This document shows, piece by piece, positions 24,685-34,429 of a stretch of 64,000 bases of DNA (position 1 is the stretch's first letter; each line of letters begins with the position of its first letter). This stretch comes from Cellulomonas edaphi (GTDB lineage: Bacteria; Actinomycetota; Actinomycetes; Actinomycetales; Cellulomonadaceae), in contig NZ_JAUCGR010000001.1 in NCBI RefSeq assembly GCF_030362815.1, positions 1,001,371 through 1,065,370 on the forward strand, given 5' to 3'. The notes under the pieces are model-generated. The model was not told where the DNA came from. It made no database searches and saw nothing but the letters and a program-made list of their open reading frames with translations. Both the position numbers and the translations under genes were made by a program.

Positions 24685-25680
24685 ATGGGCGCCGTGCCCG
24701 ACCGCCACGCCCCGCCGCGCCGTGGGCTCGTGGCCACGGCGCGCGGCTGGGTGGACCCGCTCGTGGTGGCGATCCTGGCCGTGCTGGCGCTCGGCCTGGT
24801 GCTGCCGGCCACGGGGACGGCCGCGGACGTCCTGGAGACGGTGCGCACCGTGGCGATCGTGCTGCTCTTCTTCGGCTACGGCGCACGCATGCCCACGCGC
24901 GAGGTGTGGGACGGCCTGCGCAGCTGGCGCCTGCAGGGCTCCATGCTCGCCGCGACCTACGTCGTCTTCCCGCTGCTCGGGCTCGCGGCCCAGCTGCTCC
25001 CGGAGACGGTGCTCGGGCCCGAGCTCGCCAGCGGGGTGCTGTACCTGTCCGTGCTGCCGTCGACCGTGCAGTCGTCGGTCGTGTTCACGTCCATCGCTCG
25101 CGGCAACGTGGCGGGCGCGATCACCGGGGCGACCATCTCCAACGTCGCCGGTGTGGTCGTCACCCCGCTGCTGGTCGCGCTGCTCCTGGGCGCCGGGGCC
25201 AGCACGTCCGGCTCGCTCGGCGGCATCCTGCTCCAGCTCCTGGTGCCGTTCGTCGCGGGGCAGCTGCTGCAGCCATGGATCGGCGGGTGGGTGCGCGCGC
25301 ACGGCTCGCTGACGCGTGCCACCGACCGGGCCACCATCCTGCTCGTGGCGTACACCGCCGTGAGCGAGGCCCAGACGTCCGGGGCGTGGGCGGGCGTGAC
25401 GCTGCGGGTGCTGCTGCTGCTGCTCGCGGTGTGCGCCGCGATGCTGGCGGCGATGCTGAGCCTGACGTGGCTGACCGGACGCGGCATGCCGCTCGCCGAC
25501 CGCATCGCGCTGCTCATGGTGGGCTCGAAGAAGAGCCTCGCCACCGGGCTGCCGATGGCGGCCGTGCTCTTCGCGCCCGCGACGGCCGCGAGCATCGCGC
25601 TGCCCGTGATCGCCTTCCACCAGCTCCAGCTCGCGACGTGCGCCGTGATCGCCCGGCGGCTGGCCACGCGCCGCGACTGA
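24685..25680 (+). CDS. Bile acid:sodium symporter-like (SBF) transporter
   Basis: 331 residues with about ten membrane helices; two helix-break signatures, YLSVLPSTVQSSVVFTSIA and LLMVGSKKSLATGLPMAAVL, match the crossover regions of the SBF-like (DUF4137/YocS) group, which use sodium or proton gradients to move organic anions. The substrate is unknown. The ATG at 24685 is kept, but GTG 24694, nine bases downstream, is an equally good start: GAGGAT lies 13 bases before it, like the leaderless promoters of neighbouring genes. No operon partner is evident. Confidence 0.85.
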   Translation: MGAVPDRHAPPRRGLVATARGWVDPLVVAILAVLALGLVLPATGTAADVLETVRTVAIVLLFFGYGARMPTREVWDGLRSWRLQGSMLAATYVVFPLLGLAAQLLPETVLGPELASGVLYLSVLPSTVQSSVVFTSIARGNVAGAITGATISNVAGVVVTPLLVALLLGAGASTSGSLGGILLQLLVPFVAGQLLQPWIGGWVRAHGSLTRATDRATILLVAYTAVSEAQTSGAWAGVTLRVLLLLLAVCAAMLAAMLSLTWLTGRGMPLADRIALLMVGSKKSLATGLPMAAVLFAPATAASIALPVIAFHQLQLATCAVIARRLATRRD

Positions 25681-25698
25681 GGGGACCGTCGTCCCCTC
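25679..25698 (+). terminator. Hairpin overlapping the transporter stop codon
   Basis: GAGGGGAC / GTCCCCTC with a CGTC loop; the left arm includes the last two bases of the stop codon. It is the only terminator-like element before the hexosaminidase gene. Confidence 0.6.
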
Positions 25699-25762
25699 CG
25701 CGCGACCGTCCGTCCAGTAGCGTCATCCCCAGATCCACGCAGAGCGTCGCAAAGGAAGCACC

Positions 25763-27226
25763 GTGCCCCAGATCGCCCTCGTTCCTCGCCCTCGGTCGGT
25801 CGAGGTCCAGGACGCGCCCCCCTTCGTGCTCGACGAGGCGACGACCGTCGTGGTGGAGCCCCGACCGGAGCTCATCCAGATCGCCGTGCTGGCCGCTGAC
25901 CTGCTGGGACGGGTGGGCGAGCAGGCCATCCAGGTGCGCTACCGGGATGCCGGCGAGCGCGGCGTGCTGCTGCTGCGCCTCACCGACGAGCTGCCCGCCG
26001 GGGAGGAGGCGTACCGGCTGACGGTGCGCGCCGACCGTGTCGATGTCGAGGCGCGCTCGTCGGCCGGGCTCATGCGCGGCGTCGTCACGCTGCGACAGCT
26101 CCTCGTGCGCGACCGGGCGGGCCGGACCGCAGCACCGGCCGTGCGCATCGAGGACTCGCCCCGGTACGCCTGGCGAGGCCTGTCCGTCGACGTCGCGCGG
26201 CACTTCTTCACGGTCGAGGAGCTCAAGGTCGTCATCGGCGTGATGGCGCACTACAAGCTCAACGTGCTGCACCTGCACCTCACCGACGACCAGGGGTGGC
26301 GGCTGCACATCCCGTCGCGCCCCAACCTCACCCGTCTGTCGGCGAGCACCGCGGTCGATGGCGACCCGGGCGGCTTCTACTCGCCGTCCGACTTCGCGGC
26401 GCTCGTGCAGTACGCCGGCGCGCGCGGCATCCGCGTGGTGCCCGAGATCGACGTCCCGGGCCACGTGAACGCCGCCACCCACGCGTACGGGGAGCTCACG
26501 CCGTCGGGGGAGCCCACGGACGCGTACACCGGCATCGAGGTGGGCTTCAGCTTCCTCACCGCCGACCTGCCCGCGACCACGCCGTTCCTGCAGGCCGTGT
26601 TCGGGGACGTCGCGGCGGTGTCGCCGGACGCCTACATCCACATCGGCGGCGACGAGGTGCTCACGATGGCTCCGGAGGAGTACGCGTCGCTCGTCGCGAC
26701 CGCCTCCCAGGCCGTGCGGTCCTCCGGCCGGCAGGTGGTGGGCTGGCAGGAGATCGCGCACACGCCGCTCGAGCCGGGCACCGTGGTGCAGTTCTGGGAC
26801 CCGCGGGTCGACTCGGCACCGTTCGTCGAGGCCGCCAAGGCCGGCGCGAAGTTCCTCATGTCCCCGGGGTCGAAGGCGTACCTCGACATGAAGTACGACG
26901 CGAGCACGGAGCTGGGCCTGGAGTGGGCCGGGCACATCGAGCTGCGCGACTCCTACGACTGGGATCCCGCGACGCTCATCGAGGGGATGCCGCCCGAGGC
27001 CGTCATCGGCGTCGAGGCGGCCGTGTGGACGGAGACCCTGCGTGACCTGCCCTCGCTCATGTCGATGCTGCTGCCGCGCCTCGCCGCGGTGGCCGAGGTG
27101 GCGTGGACGGCGCAGGAGCTGCGCGACTGGGACGACTTCAGCGACCGGGTGGCCGGCCAGGCGGCGTTCTGGGACCGGCTCGGCCTGCGCTGGTACCCGA
27201 GCCCGCAGGTGGAGTGGCGCCGCTGA
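25763..27226 (+). CDS. Beta-N-acetylhexosaminidase, GH20
   Basis: 487 residues. A GH20b-type N-terminal beta domain (about 1-130) is followed by the GH20 barrel beginning at RYAWRGLSVDVARHFF, with NVLHLHLTDDQGWR, PEIDVPGH and the catalytic HIGGDE (293-298; Asp297 polarises the N-acetyl group, Glu298 is the acid). Removes terminal GlcNAc or GalNAc, for example from chitin oligomers or muropeptides, by substrate-assisted catalysis. No signal peptide is visible, so it probably acts inside the cell on imported oligosaccharides. A 5' leader follows TAGCGT (25717-25722); AAAGGAAG precedes the GTG start. Length is normal. Confidence 0.93.
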   Translation: MPQIALVPRPRSVEVQDAPPFVLDEATTVVVEPRPELIQIAVLAADLLGRVGEQAIQVRYRDAGERGVLLLRLTDELPAGEEAYRLTVRADRVDVEARSSAGLMRGVVTLRQLLVRDRAGRTAAPAVRIEDSPRYAWRGLSVDVARHFFTVEELKVVIGVMAHYKLNVLHLHLTDDQGWRLHIPSRPNLTRLSASTAVDGDPGGFYSPSDFAALVQYAGARGIRVVPEIDVPGHVNAATHAYGELTPSGEPTDAYTGIEVGFSFLTADLPATTPFLQAVFGDVAAVSPDAYIHIGGDEVLTMAPEEYASLVATASQAVRSSGRQVVGWQEIAHTPLEPGTVVQFWDPRVDSAPFVEAAKAGAKFLMSPGSKAYLDMKYDASTELGLEWAGHIELRDSYDWDPATLIEGMPPEAVIGVEAAVWTETLRDLPSLMSMLLPRLAAVAEVAWTAQELRDWDDFSDRVAGQAAFWDRLGLRWYPSPQVEWRR

Positions 27227-27283
27227 GGTCGTGTCGGTGGTGCCACCTACGGTCAGACGGACACGACGACCGTAGGAGGCACC

Positions 27284-27835
27284 ATGACCACGCTCCAGGA
27301 CCGTGACCGGACGGCGCTGCTCGTCATCGACGTGCAGAACGCCGTGGTCGAGGGCGCTCACGAGCGCGACGACACCGTCGCGCGCATCGCGGGCGTCGTC
27401 GAGCGCGCGCGCGGCGCGGACGTGCCGGTGGTGTGGGTCCAGCAGACGGACGAGCGGCTCGTCGAGGGGAGCGACGGCTGGGCGATCGTGCCCGAGCTGT
27501 CGCCCGCCGAGGGAGAGGCCCGCATCCTCAAGGAGTACGGCGACTCGTTCGAGGCGACGCCCCTCGAGTCCGTGCTCGCCGAGCACCGGGTGGGGCGCGT
27601 GGTCGTGGTCGGTGCGCAGACGGACGCGTGCATCCGCGCGACGATCCACGGGGCGTTCGTCCGGGGGTACGACACGACGCTGGTGAGCGATGCGCACACC
27701 ACGGAGGACCTCTCGGACTGGGGTGCACCGCCGCCCGACAAGGTCATCGCGCTCACCAACCTCTACTGGCAGTACCAGGACGGGCCGGGGCGCGTGGCCC
27801 AGGTCGTCGAGTCGGCCGAGCTGGTGCTGACCTGA
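27284..27835 (+). CDS. Isochorismatase-family cysteine hydrolase
   Basis: 183 residues. The family triad is in place: Asp16 (VIDVQNA), Lys83 (ILKEYGDSFE) and Cys116 (TDACIRATI), with the cis-peptide VVVVGAQTDAC. Such enzymes hydrolyse amides or enol ethers; the exact substrate cannot be read from the sequence. Unlike PncA at 30797, it lacks the DxH...H metal site, so it is not a nicotinamidase. An AGGAGG six bases before the ATG gives a strong translation start. It converges on the pmt gene. Confidence 0.9.
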   Translation: MTTLQDRDRTALLVIDVQNAVVEGAHERDDTVARIAGVVERARGADVPVVWVQQTDERLVEGSDGWAIVPELSPAEGEARILKEYGDSFEATPLESVLAEHRVGRVVVVGAQTDACIRATIHGAFVRGYDTTLVSDAHTTEDLSDWGAPPPDKVIALTNLYWQYQDGPGRVAQVVESAELVLT

Positions 27836-27875
27836 CGGCGACGTGGGCCGGGGGCCGGGCCGCGGACGAGGGTGG

Positions 27876-29798
27876 CTAGATCCAGGAGCGCAGCCACATG
27901 CGCGAGTGCCACTGGTCGTAGGAGATGACCCACCCGCTCCACACCGGGTAGAAGTAGAAGCCCGCCGCGACGATGAGCGCCACCACGGCGCTCACAGCGA
28001 TGATCGCCTTGCGCCGGCCCCGTGCGTCGAGCTCGGGCGGCCCGACGATGAGGCTGAGCACGTAGGCCAGCGTCATGGCGATCCAGGGCACGAACACCAC
28101 CGAGTAGAACGTGAAGATGGTCCGGTGCGGGTACTGGAACCACGGCAGCCAGCCGGCGGCGATGCCGGAGAGCACCGCCGCGGCGCGCCAGTCCCGGTAC
28201 CGCACCAGCCACACCGCGGCGACGAGGATCGCGGCGGCGGCGGCCCACCACAGCAGGGGGTTGCCCAGCGCGACGATCGGCTGCGAGCAGCTCGTGGAGC
28301 CGCACGCGTCCAGGGCCTCCTGCCCGCTCAGCCCGGAGATGCTGCTCGGGTAGTAGAACGACGTCGGCCGCCACTGCACGATCCAGCCCAGCGGGTGCGC
28401 GGCGTAGTCGTGGGGCGTGTCCAGGCCCGTGTGGAAGTCCCACATGTCGCGGTGGTACTTCCACAGCGAGCGCAGCGACTCGGGCAGCCACTGCACGCCC
28501 TGACCCGGGTTCTCCGCCGCCCACTGCCTTCCCCACGCGCCCGGGTGCGTGAACCACGTGGCCCAGGACGCCAGGTAGACCGCGAACGCGCCGCCCACCA
28601 GCACCACGCCGGCGACGATCCCGTCCTTGACCGCTCCCGCGACCGCCCACAGGTCCACGCCGACGATCCGCCGCGCGGCCATGTCCCAGGCGACCGTGAG
28701 CAGCCCGAGCACCGCGATGAAGTAGATGCCCGACCACTTGGTGCCGCACGCGAGCCCGAGCATGACGGCCGCCACCACGCGCCACCAGCGCATGCCGAGC
28801 CCGGGGCCCCACCCCAGGTCCCTGCCCTCGTCGATCCAGGCCGCGGTCCGTGCCGCCAGCCGCCTGCGGGCCTGCTCGCGATCGAGCACCAGCGCGCCGA
28901 ACGCCGCGAGCACGAAGAACATGAGGAAGCCGTCGAGCAGGCTGATGCGGGACATGACGATCGCCTGGCCGTCGAGCGCGAAGAACAGCGCCGCCACCGT
29001 GCCCCACGCCGTCGACGCGAAGAGCCGGCGAGCGATCCGCCCCACCATGAGCACCGCGACGGTGCCGAACAGCGCCGCGGACAGCCGCCAGGCCGTCGAG
29101 CTCTCCATGCCGCCGCCCAGGTGCATGCCGAGCGCGATGAGCCACTTGCCCACCAGCGGATGCACCACGTACTCGGCGTCCGTCCGCAGGCCGCTGGGGT
29201 CGCCGGCCTCGAACTGCGGGTTGGAGTTGTCGTCCCAGTTCGCCTCGTAGCCGTTCTGCAGGAGCGACCAGGCGTCCTTGACGTAGTAGGTCTCGTCGAA
29301 CACGAGCTGGTGCGGTGTGCCCAGGTGCAGGAAGCGCATGATCCCGCCGAGCACCATGACGGCCAGCGGCAGGGCCCAGCCGAGGATGCGCGCCGCCCGG
29401 GTGGAGTCGAGCCGCAGCGCGGCATCGCCCAGCAGCCGGCGCAGCAGGCGGTCGTGCGTGCTCTCGGCGCGATCGTCGTCGTGGGGCGCCGTCGCGACGA
29501 GGGTGTCCGTGCCGTCGTCGGCGGCCTCGGCGTCGGTCTCGCCCAGCTCGGGCCAGGACCGCGCGGCGCTGCCCGTCAGCGCGTCGCGGCCCGCGGGCTC
29601 GACGGCCTCGCCGGCACGGTCGTCGGCCGGCCGCGCGCTCGGTGCGGCCGCAGCGGCGGGCGACTCCGCGCCGGGCGTCGCGCCCACCTCGCCGCGCGAC
29701 TCCGTCCCGGACGTCGCGCCCGCCGGGGTGGGCGGCGGGCCGTCGGCGTCGGGCGCGGCGGGGACGTCGTCGTCGGTGGCAGGCGGCACGCCCGTCAT
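27876..29798 (-). CDS. pmt: Protein O-mannosyltransferase (PMT, GT39)
   Basis: 640 residues. A disordered Asp/Ala/Pro-rich cytosolic stretch (1-105) precedes about eleven membrane helices. The first external loop holds FDETYYVKDAWSLLQNGYEANW, with the catalytic Asp-Glu pair of GT39 enzymes. It transfers mannose from polyprenyl-phosphate-mannose to Ser/Thr of proteins leaving through Sec. Candidate substrates in the window are the Ser/Thr/Pro-rich stalks of PstS and the secreted PKD and GH92 proteins. The divergent rsmI gene starts 95 bases away, an arrangement matching Rv1002c-Rv1003 in M. tuberculosis. Confidence 0.93.
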   Translation of the reverse strand: MTGVPPATDDDVPAAPDADGPPPTPAGATSGTESRGEVGATPGAESPAAAAAPSARPADDRAGEAVEPAGRDALTGSAARSWPELGETDAEAADDGTDTLVATAPHDDDRAESTHDRLLRRLLGDAALRLDSTRAARILGWALPLAVMVLGGIMRFLHLGTPHQLVFDETYYVKDAWSLLQNGYEANWDDNSNPQFEAGDPSGLRTDAEYVVHPLVGKWLIALGMHLGGGMESSTAWRLSAALFGTVAVLMVGRIARRLFASTAWGTVAALFFALDGQAIVMSRISLLDGFLMFFVLAAFGALVLDREQARRRLAARTAAWIDEGRDLGWGPGLGMRWWRVVAAVMLGLACGTKWSGIYFIAVLGLLTVAWDMAARRIVGVDLWAVAGAVKDGIVAGVVLVGGAFAVYLASWATWFTHPGAWGRQWAAENPGQGVQWLPESLRSLWKYHRDMWDFHTGLDTPHDYAAHPLGWIVQWRPTSFYYPSSISGLSGQEALDACGSTSCSQPIVALGNPLLWWAAAAAILVAAVWLVRYRDWRAAAVLSGIAAGWLPWFQYPHRTIFTFYSVVFVPWIAMTLAYVLSLIVGPPELDARGRRKAIIAVSAVVALIVAAGFYFYPVWSGWVISYDQWHSRMWLRSWI

Positions 29799-29893
29799 CG
29801 TAGGGGCGGGAAGCCCCGAACTCCCCGAACTCCGGCTGGGGACCCCGTGTGGGACTGGCGGGCGGCCGAAGAGCGGGATGGGAGGGTAGGCGG

Positions 29894-30739
29894 GTGGAAC
29901 AGCAGCGTGGACGGCTCGTGCTGGCGGCGACGCCCATCGGCAACGCGGAGGATGCCTCGGCGCACCTGCGGCGGCTGCTGGCCGAGGCCGACGTGGTGGC
30001 GGCCGAGGACACCCGGCGGCTGCGCGCGCTCGCGGCTCGGCTGGGCGTGACCGTCGGCGGGCGCGTGGTCAGCTACTACGAGCACAACGAGGCGGCCCGG
30101 GCCGAAGAGCTGCTCGAGGTGGTGGACGGCGGCGGGACCGTGGTCGTCGTCACCGACGCCGGCATGCCCTCGGTCTCCGACCCCGGCTTCCGCCTCGTCG
30201 CGGCGGCCGTGCGCGCGGGCGTGACCGTGACGTCGGCGCCCGGCCCCAGCGCCGTGCTGACCGCGCTCGCGCTCTCCGGGCTTCCGACCGACCGGTTCTG
30301 CTTCGAGGGCTTCCCGCCGCGCAAGGCCGGCGAGCGTGCGCGCGCGCTGGCCGACCTGGCCGACGAGCGCCGCACCATGGTGTTCTTCGAGGCGCCGCAC
30401 CGCGTGGGCGAGCTGCTCGCGGCCATGGCCGAGGCCTTCGGTCCCGAGCGTCCCGCGGCGGTGTGCCGCGAGCTGACCAAGACCTACGAGGAGGTGCTGC
30501 GCGACTCGCTCGCGAACCTCGTGACGTGGGCGCAGGGCACGGAGGTCCGCGGCGAGATCGTCGTGGTCGTGGCCGGGTCCGAGCGCCCCCAGGCCTCGAC
30601 GGCCGACCTCGTCGCGGAGGTGCTCGCCCGAGCGGACGCGGGGGAGCGGCTCAAGGAGGCCGTCGCGGACGTGGCGTCGGCCGCCGGCGTGGCCAAGCGC
30701 GACCTGTACGCCGCGGCCCTGGCGGCGCGGGCGCGCTGA
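29894..30739 (+). CDS. rsmI: 16S rRNA C1402 ribose 2'-O-methyltransferase RsmI
   Basis: 281 residues with the tetrapyrrole-methylase fold: [15 protein letters not shown] at the start, [36 protein letters not shown], and the [11 protein letters not shown] and [10 protein letters not shown] blocks. The GN-L-x-D motif is slightly altered to GNAED. It methylates the 2'-OH of C1402 in the decoding centre. GTG 29894 gives the family's N terminus; GGGAGG is seven bases upstream. Confidence 0.94.
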   Translation: MEQQRGRLVLAATPIGNAEDASAHLRRLLAEADVVAAEDTRRLRALAARLGVTVGGRVVSYYEHNEAARAEELLEVVDGGGTVVVVTDAGMPSVSDPGFRLVAAAVRAGVTVTSAPGPSAVLTALALSGLPTDRFCFEGFPPRKAGERARALADLADERRTMVFFEAPHRVGELLAAMAEAFGPERPAAVCRELTKTYEEVLRDSLANLVTWAQGTEVRGEIVVVVAGSERPQASTADLVAEVLARADAGERLKEAVADVASAAGVAKRDLYAAALAARAR

Positions 30740-30796
30740 CCGGCGGGCCGGGACGCCTCCGGCGCGGGGCGGCGCGCGGGCCGGGACCCCCTCCGG

Positions 30797-31375
30797 CTAG
30801 AGGCTCGTCGACGTCGTCAGGGTGACGCCCGCGGCCCGCAGCTCCTCACGCGCCGCGGCGCCCAGCTCGGGGGTGACCGGCACGGTCAGGTCGGTCAGCA
30901 CCCGCGTGTCCAGACCCAGGGCGTGCGCGTCGAGCGCCGTGGCCCGCACGCAGTGCGACTCCGCGATGCCGACCACGTCCACGGCCGTGATCCCCTCGGC
31001 GGCGAGGATCGCCGCCAGCGGGCGCCCCTGCGCGTCAGTGCCCTCGAAGCCCGAGTACGCCGCCGCGTACGCGCCCTTGCGCACGCTCGCGTCCGGTCCG
31101 AGCTCCGAGAGCGCGGGGTGCAGCTCGGCCTCCGCCGTGCCGGCCACGCCGTGCGGCGGCCAGGTGTCGACGAAGTCCGGGGTGTCGCTGAAGTGCTCGC
31201 CCGGGTCGACGTGCCAGTCCTGGGTGGTGACCACCAGGGCGTACCGGTCGCGGCGCGCCGCCGCGTGCTCGGCGATCGCCCGGGCCACCGCGTTCCCGCC
31301 GGCGACCGCGAGCGCGCCCCCCTCGCAGAACGTGGGCTGCACGTCCACGACGACCAGTGCGCGGTGCTCGCTCAT
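30797..31375 (-). CDS. pncA: Nicotinamidase PncA
   Basis: 192 residues. All catalytic and metal residues are visible: Asp11 (VVVDVQPTF), Lys100 (RKGAYAAAYSGFEG), Cys142 (ESHCVRAT), and the metal site Asp53, His55, His61 (TQDWHVDPGEHF). It hydrolyses nicotinamide to nicotinic acid in NAD salvage and would also activate pyrazinamide. CACCCT (31382-31387, minus strand) lies 12 bases before the ATG, the leaderless pattern. Divergent from the sugar dehydrogenase gene, 44 bases apart. Confidence 0.95.
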   Translation of the reverse strand: MSEHRALVVVDVQPTFCEGGALAVAGGNAVARAIAEHAAARRDRYALVVTTQDWHVDPGEHFSDTPDFVDTWPPHGVAGTAEAELHPALSELGPDASVRKGAYAAAYSGFEGTDAQGRPLAAILAAEGITAVDVVGIAESHCVRATALDAHALGLDTRVLTDLTVPVTPELGAAAREELRAAGVTLTTSTSL

Positions 31376-31419
31376 GAGCCCAGGGTGGCACGCGCGCGCC
31401 CGACGTGTTGGGCTGGGGC

Positions 31420-32616
31420 ATGCCTCGCACGCTGGTCGTCGCCGCGGTTGCTGCCGCCACCGCCGTCGCCCTGCTCGCCGGGTGCACCGACGACGGCGCG
31501 GACGTCGCGGACCCGACGACGCCCGCGGCGCCTGCACCGTCGCCCAGCCCGACCGAGACCGCCGCGCCGTCGCCCACCCCGACCGCGGCGACCCCGAGGT
31601 CCACCCCGACCTTCTCGGCGGGTCCGGCCAGGGTGTCCGTCACGCACGAGGACGTTGTCGCGACGGACCTCGACGTGCCGTGGGGGATCGCCTTCCTGCC
31701 GTCGGGTGACGCGGTCGTGACGCTGCGCGACGAGAAGAAGCTGGTCCTGGTCTCCGCCGACGGCGACGTGCGCCCGGTGACGGGCCCCGGGGCCGACCAG
31801 CTCGACGAGCTCGTCCGGCCCGACGGCGAGGCCGGCCTGCTGGGTGTGGCGGTGCTGGGCAGCGACGACGACGGCGTCGACCTCGCGCTGTACGCGACCG
31901 CGGCCGACGACAACCGCGTGCTGCGCGCGACGCTCACCGGAGCGCGGCTCGGGACGGTGACGCCCCTGCTGACCGGGATCGCGAAGGCCGGCAACCACGA
32001 CGGCGGACGCCTCGCGGTGGGTCCCGACGGCTTCCTCTACGTCACCACGGGCGACGCCAGCAACCGGCCCGACGCGCAGGACAAGGACTCGCTCAACGGC
32101 AAGATCCTGCGGATCACGGCGGACGGTGACCCCGCTCCGGGCAACCCCTTCGACGGGTCGCCCGTGTGGTCGCTGGGGCACCGCAACGTGCAGGGCCTGG
32201 GCTGGGCCGCCGACGGGCGGATGTTCGCCTCGGAGTTCGGGCAGAACACGTGGGACGAGCTCAACCTCATCGAGCCCGGGCGCAACTACGGCTGGCCCGT
32301 CGTCGAGGGCATCGGCCGGCAGAAGGGCTACACGGACCCGCTGCGCCAGTGGGCCACGTCCGACGCCTCGCCCAGCGGGCTCGCGGTGACGGACGAGGGC
32401 GTCTACCTCGCGGGCCTTCGAGGCCAGCGCCTGTGGCGGGCGCCGCTGCGCGCGGACGGGGTCGGCAAGCCGCAGGCGCTCCTCACGGACCGGGGTCGGT
32501 TGCGCGCGGTGGCGCTCGCCCCGGACGGCTCCCTCTGGGTGCTGACGAACAACACCGACGGGCGGGGCTCGCCGCGCGACGGTGACGACCGCATCGTGCG
32601 CATCACGGTGGGCTGA
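31420..32616 (+). CDS. PQQ-dependent sugar dehydrogenase lipoprotein
   Basis: 398 residues. The N terminus (PRTLVVAAVAAATAVALLAGC) is a lipoprotein signal with LAGC lipobox, so the protein sits on the outer face of the membrane after a Thr/Pro/Ala linker (about 25-65). The rest is a six-bladed propeller of the soluble glucose/sorbosone dehydrogenase family: LDVPWGIAFLPSGD, LVRPDGEAGLLGVAV, GLGWAADGRMFASEFGQNTWDELN and RNYGWPVVEGI. It oxidises aldose sugars with PQQ as cofactor; no PQQ synthesis genes are in the window, so cofactor may be scavenged or the enzyme may be used only when PQQ is supplied. The ATG at 31420 gives the proper signal. Confidence 0.9.
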   Translation: MPRTLVVAAVAAATAVALLAGCTDDGADVADPTTPAAPAPSPSPTETAAPSPTPTAATPRSTPTFSAGPARVSVTHEDVVATDLDVPWGIAFLPSGDAVVTLRDEKKLVLVSADGDVRPVTGPGADQLDELVRPDGEAGLLGVAVLGSDDDGVDLALYATAADDNRVLRATLTGARLGTVTPLLTGIAKAGNHDGGRLAVGPDGFLYVTTGDASNRPDAQDKDSLNGKILRITADGDPAPGNPFDGSPVWSLGHRNVQGLGWAADGRMFASEFGQNTWDELNLIEPGRNYGWPVVEGIGRQKGYTDPLRQWATSDASPSGLAVTDEGVYLAGLRGQRLWRAPLRADGVGKPQALLTDRGRLRAVALAPDGSLWVLTNNTDGRGSPRDGDDRIVRITVG

Positions 32617-32641
32617 CCCCGCGGGCACCTAGGATCGGCGC

Positions 32642-34426
32642 ATGTCTCGCATCCTGTCCGCCGTCGCGTGGCCCTACGCCAACGGCCCCCGCCACATCGG
32701 TCACGTCGCCGGGTTCGGCGTCCCCTCGGACGTGTTCTCCCGGTACATGCGTATGGCGGGCCACGACGTGCTGATGGTCTCGGGCACGGACGAGCACGGG
32801 ACCCCCATCCTGGTGCAGGCCGAGCAGGAGGGCGTCGGCCCGCAGGAGCTCGCGGACCGCTACAACCGCGTCATCGTCGAGGACCTCGCCCAGCTGGGCC
32901 TGTCCTACGACCTGTTCACGCGCACCACCACGCGCAACCACTACGCCGTGGTGCAGGAGATGTTCCGCACGGTGCACAAGAATGGCTACATGGTCGAGCA
33001 GTCGACCATGGGCGCGATCAGCCCGAGCACGGGGCGCACGCTGCCCGACCGGTACATCGAGGGCACGTGCCCCATCTGCGGGTACGACGGCGCGCGCGGC
33101 GACCAGTGCGACAACTGCGGCAACCAGCTCGACGCGATCGACCTCATCAACCCGCACAGCCGCATCAACGGCGAGACGCCGAAGTTCGTCGAGTCGACCC
33201 ACTTCTTCCTGGACCTGCCGGCGTTCGCGAGCGCGCTCGAGGCGTGGCTCAAGGGTCGCCAGGGCTGGCGCCCCAACGTCCTGAAGTTCTCGCTCAACCT
33301 CATCGACGACATGCGCCCGCGAGCGATGACGCGCGACATCGACTGGGGCATCCCGGTGCCGCTCGCCGGCTGGGAGGACAACCCGAACAAGCGGCTCTAC
33401 GTCTGGTTCGACGCCGTGATCGGGTACCTGTCCGCATCCATCGAGTGGGCGCGGCGCACGGGCGACGACGACGCGTGGCGCCCGTTCTGGAACGACCCCG
33501 AGGCCCTGAGCTACTACTTCATGGGCAAGGACAACATCACGTTCCACTCCCAGATCTGGCCCGCCGAGCTCATGGGCTACGACGGTCGCGGCGACAAGGG
33601 CGGTGCGCCGGGCCCGTACGGCACGCTGCAGCTGCCCACCGAGGTCGTCTCGAGCGAGTACCTCAACGTCGCGGGCCAGCAGTTCAGCTCGTCGCGCGGG
33701 GTGGTCATCTACGTCCGCGACATGCTGAGCCGGTACCAGCCGGACGCGCTGCGCTACTACCTGTCGGTGGCCGGGCCCGAGACGCAGGACGTGGACTTCA
33801 CGTGGGCCGAGTTCAAGCGGCGCACCAACGACGAGCTCGTCGCGGGCTGGGGCAACCTGGTCAACCGCACCGCGAGCATGATCGCGAAGAACTTCGGGGA
33901 GATCCCGGCCGCCGGCGAGCTGCAGCCCGTGGACCGCGCGCTGCTCGCGACGACGGGCGAGGCGTTCGGGTCGGTCGGCGACCTGCTGGGCGGGCACCGC
34001 AACCGCGCAGCCATCGGCGAGGCCATGCGCGTGGTGCAGGAGGCCAACCGGTACATCTCGGAGACCGAGCCCTGGAAGCTCTCGGGCGACCGGGAGCGGC
34101 TCGGCACGGTGCTCAACACGGCCGCGCAGGCCGTCTCCGACGCCAACACGCTGCTCGCGCCGTTCCTGCCGTTCGCCGCGCAGAAGGTGCACGAGACGTT
34201 CGGGCGCACGGGCACGTTCGCGCCGCAGCCGCGGATCGACGAGGTCACCGACCTGGACGACGACTCGCGCACCTACCCGATCATCACCGGCGACTACAGC
34301 GGCACGCCGCGGTTCGCCTCCGTGCCGGTGGTCGCGGGGACGCCCGTCGGCAAGCCGACCCCCGTGTTCACCAAGCTCGACGACGACATCGTCGAGCAGG
34401 AGATCGAGCGCGCGACGAAGGGCTGA
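32642..34426 (+). CDS. metG: Methionyl-tRNA synthetase
   Basis: 594 residues. Class I synthetase: the HIGH motif appears as [10 protein letters not shown], a CPICG...CDNCG zinc knuckle lies in the connective domain, and the KMSKS loop reads QQFSSSRG. The anticodon-binding helical domain is at 400-560; there is no C-terminal tRNA-binding extension. It charges initiator and elongator tRNA-Met. TAGGAT (32630-32635) lies 12 bases before the ATG, so the mRNA is probably leaderless. It heads the run metG, tatD, DUF348-G5 genes, rsmA, ispE, as in M. tuberculosis Rv1007c-Rv1011. Confidence 0.97.
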   Translation: MSRILSAVAWPYANGPRHIGHVAGFGVPSDVFSRYMRMAGHDVLMVSGTDEHGTPILVQAEQEGVGPQELADRYNRVIVEDLAQLGLSYDLFTRTTTRNHYAVVQEMFRTVHKNGYMVEQSTMGAISPSTGRTLPDRYIEGTCPICGYDGARGDQCDNCGNQLDAIDLINPHSRINGETPKFVESTHFFLDLPAFASALEAWLKGRQGWRPNVLKFSLNLIDDMRPRAMTRDIDWGIPVPLAGWEDNPNKRLYVWFDAVIGYLSASIEWARRTGDDDAWRPFWNDPEALSYYFMGKDNITFHSQIWPAELMGYDGRGDKGGAPGPYGTLQLPTEVVSSEYLNVAGQQFSSSRGVVIYVRDMLSRYQPDALRYYLSVAGPETQDVDFTWAEFKRRTNDELVAGWGNLVNRTASMIAKNFGEIPAAGELQPVDRALLATTGEAFGSVGDLLGGHRNRAAIGEAMRVVQEANRYISETEPWKLSGDRERLGTVLNTAAQAVSDANTLLAPFLPFAAQKVHETFGRTGTFAPQPRIDEVTDLDDDSRTYPIITGDYSGTPRFASVPVVAGTPVGKPTPVFTKLDDDIVEQEIERATKG

Positions 34427-34429
34427 CAC

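Noticed and set aside
25763..27226. CelR-type operator before the hexosaminidase gene
   Set aside because: No TGGGAGCGCTCCCA-like palindrome is present upstream.
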